This document shows, piece after piece, positions 60,810 to 64,000 of a stretch of 64,000 bases of DNA (positions are counted from its first letter, which is position 1; each line of letters begins with the position of its first letter). Below the pieces are notes generated by a model that had not been told where the DNA came from, searched no databases, and was given only the letters and a program-made list of their open reading frames with translations. This DNA is from Woeseia sp. (GTDB taxonomy: Bacteria; Pseudomonadota; Gammaproteobacteria; Steroidobacterales; UBA11654): assembly GCA_019653755.1 (NCBI GenBank), contig BPCL01000001.1, positions 124,001 to 188,000 on the forward strand. Direction: 5' to 3'. The position numbers were made by a program, and so were the translations under genes.

Positions 60810-61862
60810 TCATTTTTCTGATACCCCTAGTCGTTCTTGAAGTTTTGGACTGGTTGTTGTGTATTGAAGATGAACTTTTTTACCAGGCTCTATTATGGCT
60901 TTTGCAGCAAATGCAGCAAGCGCTGCCTCATGAAAACCACTGAGGATTAATTTTTTCTTTCCGGGGTAGTTAGAAATATCACCTATTGCAAAAATTCCCG
61001 GTAGATTAGTTTGAAATTTTTCCGTATCAACCTCTATAGATTTCTTATTAATTTCTAGATTCCATTCAGCAATAGGTCCAAGTTTTGGTGATAGCCCAAA
61101 ACAGACAAGCATGCTATCTGCAGCTATAACTTTTTCTTCTTTGTTTACTGATAGCGTTAATGTTTTTAAGTTTTCATTATCAACACTGTAGGATTTTAGA
61201 TTGCTTTTTTCGTAAAGATTAATTCTCCCTTCATTGACTAAAGCCTTCATTGTTTTGACCGAGGCAGCAACTCCTCTGTATTTATCTCTACGGTGAACCA
61301 AGGTTACAGTACCTCCAGAATCTATAAATTCCTTATCACTTGCAAAGTCATTAGCCCAATCAAGTGCTGAATCTCCGCCACCAAAAATAACAAGATTCTT
61401 ACCAAAAAAACCTTTCTTATTTTTAACTTTGTAATGTAGCCATTTGTCTTCAAAATCATCGATGTCTTTTAATTTGATTTTTCTAGCCTGAAATGAGCCT
61501 ACGCCCCCAGCTATAAAGATAGTTTTGGTGATAAATTGGTTGTTAGTACTAGTGGTAACAAAATATTCTTCATTTTTACTCTCGACTGAAACAACTTCTT
61601 CTCCCAAATATATCTCAGGGTTAAATGGTTCAATTTGTTCCATCAAATTATCAACCAATTCTTGAGCTGAACAAACTGGAATGCCAGGAATATCATAGAT
61701 CGGTTTATCAGGATAAAGTTCAGAGCATTGGCCGCCAATCTTCTCCATACTATCAATGATCACAGAATCAATGCCGAGCAATCCTAGTTCAAAGATTTGG
61801 AATATGCCGCAAGGGCCAGCTCCCACTATCAAGGCATCAATATGTTTGGTTTCTTGGCTCAT
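60810..61862 (-). CDS. thioredoxin-reductase-like ferredoxin/flavodoxin-NADP+ reductase
   Basis: LIVGAGPCGIFQIFELGLLG; GGQCSELYPDKPIYDIPG; VIFGGGDSALDWA; lacks TrxR CxxC; C-term TTTSPKLQERLGV. Confidence 0.88.
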   Translation of the reverse strand: MSQETKHIDALIVGAGPCGIFQIFELGLLGIDSVIIDSMEKIGGQCSELYPDKPIYDIPGIPVCSAQELVDNLMEQIEPFNPEIYLGEEVVSVESKNEEYFVTTSTNNQFITKTIFIAGGVGSFQARKIKLKDIDDFEDKWLHYKVKNKKGFFGKNLVIFGGGDSALDWANDFASDKEFIDSGGTVTLVHRRDKYRGVAASVKTMKALVNEGRINLYEKSNLKSYSVDNENLKTLTLSVNKEEKVIAADSMLVCFGLSPKLGPIAEWNLEINKKSIEVDTEKFQTNLPGIFAIGDISNYPGKKKLILSGFHEAALAAFAAKAIIEPGKKVHLQYTTTSPKLQERLGVSEK

Positions 61863-62823
61863 TATTTTGTAATCCTTTTAAATTTGAATACATTGGACTA
61901 AGTAAATTAGTTATTTGCAGACTCCAATTTAATGTTCTCCCTTCTATCTTATATTTCCTTATACTCGCTACTTCCTTCAAGAAAGTAAAACTTTCTTCTG
62001 CATTAAGATCGAGCTTCAATAACTGATTCAGAGAATCAGGCAATAGATTACTTTCTCCTTCTTGCAAAAGGTTATGATAAAGGAACTTGGAAAACCAGAA
62101 ATAAAGTATCCTTAAGTTAGTCTCTAAATCTTCAGATTTCCAGGAGCCAGCCAGCGCAGAAGGCTTTATTTTTTTTGTAAGAAGGTTCTCTAGATCTTTT
62201 GCCACTTGTTGGATTTGACTGTTCAAGTATTCGAACCCAAGATCATTTAGAAGAATTGGCCTTGAGCCAAATATATCAATTATTTGTTCCCAGTTCTGTT
62301 CTGGATTCATGGCGCTCAACCAGTTTAATGTTTCTTCTCTAGTTGGCCTATTAACTTCAATAATTTGTACTCTACTGATAATAGTTTTTGGAAGATTATT
62401 ATTAGGTTCCGAGATTAAAATTATTAATGTATTTTGAGGCGGCTCTTCAAGAATTTTTAAAAGACTATTGGCCGCAGCTCTGTTCATGGCATGAGCAGGA
62501 TTAATGACCGCTACTTTCCCTTTACCTTTTAGGCTGGTGAGTAACATAAAGGATTTTAACGATCTTATTTGGTCTATAGAGATTATCTCTTTGCCTTCAT
62601 CAGGGTTAATCAATTTACAGTCAGGGACTTTCCCTTCATTGATATCTTCTTCATCGAGATCAATATTCTCTGCTAAGAAGCTAGCAGTTAAACTCAAAGC
62701 AAGCTTTGCTTTACCAATTCCTTGATCTCCTTGTATTAATAAAGCATGTGCGCTTTGATGATCTTCTATAGGCTTAGCTAACTTATTGTATAGTTCATCT
62801 AGCCATGACATTTCTTTAATCAT
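61837..62823 (-). CDS. holB: DNA polymerase III delta' subunit
   Basis: HALLIQGDQGIGKAKLALSLTASFL; AAANSLLKILEEPPQNTLIILI; adjacent to tmk. Confidence 0.9.
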   Translation of the reverse strand: MIKEMSWLDELYNKLAKPIEDHQSAHALLIQGDQGIGKAKLALSLTASFLAENIDLDEEDINEGKVPDCKLINPDEGKEIISIDQIRSLKSFMLLTSLKGKGKVAVINPAHAMNRAAANSLLKILEEPPQNTLIILISEPNNNLPKTIISRVQIIEVNRPTREETLNWLSAMNPEQNWEQIIDIFGSRPILLNDLGFEYLNSQIQQVAKDLENLLTKKIKPSALAGSWKSEDLETNLRILYFWFSKFLYHNLLQEGESNLLPDSLNQLLKLDLNAEESFTFLKEVASIRKYKIEGRTLNWSLQITNLLSPMYSNLKGLQNNEPRNQTY

Positions 62824-63446
62824 ATCTTCTTTTTGATAAATTCTAGTATGTGAGTTTGGATATTTGATTGAACTTGCTCTATTGGTTTAGTTGCATCAAC
62901 AATAATCATTCTTTCTTTAAAAATATCTGCTAACTCCAGATAACCTTCTCTCACTTTTTCAAAAAATAACTTGTCTTGAGATTCAAACCGGTCATTGGGA
63001 TTAAGCTTTCTGCGTTTAGAAATAACATCAATAGGGGCATCTAAAAGAAAAGTCAGATCTGGATCAAAGCTACCTTGGATAATTTTCTTGATTTGGTTGA
63101 CTTGTTCAAATCCCAAGCCTCTTCCAAAACCTTGATAAGCAAAGCTAGCATCTGCAAAACGATCACAGATAACCCATTTGCCTTCTTTCAAATTAGGCTT
63201 AATTACTTCGTTGATGTGTTTTTCTCTTGCAGCAAATAGTAGAAGTAATTCACCCATAGGCGAAATAGTGTCATCTTTTTCATACAAGAGTGTCTGCCTA
63301 ATTTTTTCCCCCAATGAGGTGCCACCAGGCTCTCTGGTCATGTGCGTTTTTATATTCTTTTTATTTAGGAGATCGGATATAAATTTTGCATTAGTTGATT
63401 TACCAACACACTCTATCCCTTCTATTGTTATAAATAAGCCTGACAT
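62820..63446 (-). CDS. tmk: thymidylate kinase
   Basis: FITIEGIECVGKSTN; TREPGGTSLGEKIR; CDRFADASFAYQGFGRGL. Confidence 0.95.
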   Translation of the reverse strand: MSGLFITIEGIECVGKSTNAKFISDLLNKKNIKTHMTREPGGTSLGEKIRQTLLYEKDDTISPMGELLLLFAAREKHINEVIKPNLKEGKWVICDRFADASFAYQGFGRGLGFEQVNQIKKIIQGSFDPDLTFLLDAPIDVISKRRKLNPNDRFESQDKLFFEKVREGYLELADIFKERMIIVDATKPIEQVQSNIQTHILEFIKKKI

Positions 63447-63588
63447 ATATCTCTATTCTAAATTATCATCTTATGAACCTAAGATAATTCTTATTATGCA
63501 TTAAATTTTACGATTTAATTCGAAAATCAAAGAGTAATAAAGAAAGAATTTATTCCTTCAGATCTTCTATAAAAGGGTAGTTGTTTTA

Positions 63589-63822
63589 TTAGTCGGGGGA
63601 CTTATTGATATAGTCGATTGCAGTTTGAACCGTTGAAATATTCTCCGCCTCTTCATCAGAGATTTCTATATCAAATTCTTCTTCAAGTGCCATGACTAGT
63701 TCAACTGTGTCTAATGAATCAGCTCCCAGATCATCTATAAAACTAGATTCATTGTTGATCTCGTCAACGCCAATACCAAGTTGCTCAGCCACAATGCCCT
63801 TAACTCTTTCATCAACGCTCAT
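63589..63822 (-). CDS. acpP: acyl carrier protein
   Basis: [33 protein letters not shown] with phosphopantetheine Ser in DSL. Confidence 0.96.
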   Translation of the reverse strand: MSVDERVKGIVAEQLGIGVDEINNESSFIDDLGADSLDTVELVMALEEEFDIEISDEEAENISTVQTAIDYINKSPD

Positions 63823-63895
63823 GTAATTCCCCTATATTCAGATATTTTGTATTGTATGAAAAATCATTGTTTTCTCAAGCAATTTTAGACAAATA

Positions 63896-64000
63896 TTATT
63901 CCATGTGCATTCCACCATTCACATGAATAGTTTGACCAGTGATATAAGACCCTGATTTAGAAGCTAAAAAAATAGCAGCTTTAGCAATATCTTCAGGATC
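63896..64000 (-). CDS. fabG: 3-oxoacyl-ACP reductase FabG, C-terminal part (runs off window)
   Basis: Minus-strand translation [34 protein letters not shown]; upstream of acpP. Confidence 0.9.
   Translation of the reverse strand, partial: DPEDIAKAAIFLASKSGSYITGQTIHVNGGMHME

Noticed and set aside
1-64000. CRISPR array, prophage, transposon or integrase
   Set aside because: No regularly spaced repeats, no transposase, integrase, capsid or terminase-like ORFs were recognised on either strand.

Overview
64 kb window of low-GC bacterial chromosome. Gene content (TonB receptor, S9 peptidases, complete ccm cluster, acpP/tmk/holB) suggests a marine gammaproteobacterium, possibly SAR86-like; that placement is inference. 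Main blocks: (i) a type I secretion operon (OMP/ABC/HlyD) divergent from a 1528-aa predicted lipoprotein with cadherin-like repeats and a serralysin-type HExxHxxGxxH protease domain (4.3-13.0 kb); (ii) S9 peptidases, amidohydrolase, proline dehydrogenase, TonB receptor and tRNA-Gly/Cys/Leu (13-23 kb); (iii) HupE-like protein, OmpR-type two-component system and a divergent Spy/CpxP-like gene preceded by three abutting 11-bp direct repeats (23.6-27.6 kb); (iv) ccmABCDEFGHI (28.7-34.8 kb); (v) an accessory catabolic region (36-60 kb) with a PhlG-like hydrolase, two Rieske oxygenases, TauD, three MFS transporters, two AMP-forming ligases, amidase, Fe-ADH, a TMADH/DgcA-family flavoenzyme and an FAD monooxygenase, interrupted by a divergent NAD+ DNA ligase-like gene; (vi) fabH-like, TrxR-like FNR, holB, tmk, acpP and fabG (59.7-64 kb). 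Many genes are split by single-base frameshifts with continuous homology on both sides. This looks more like residual sequencing indels than true decay, so coordinates of split genes are unions of fragments. No IS element, prophage, CRISPR array or rRNA was recognised.
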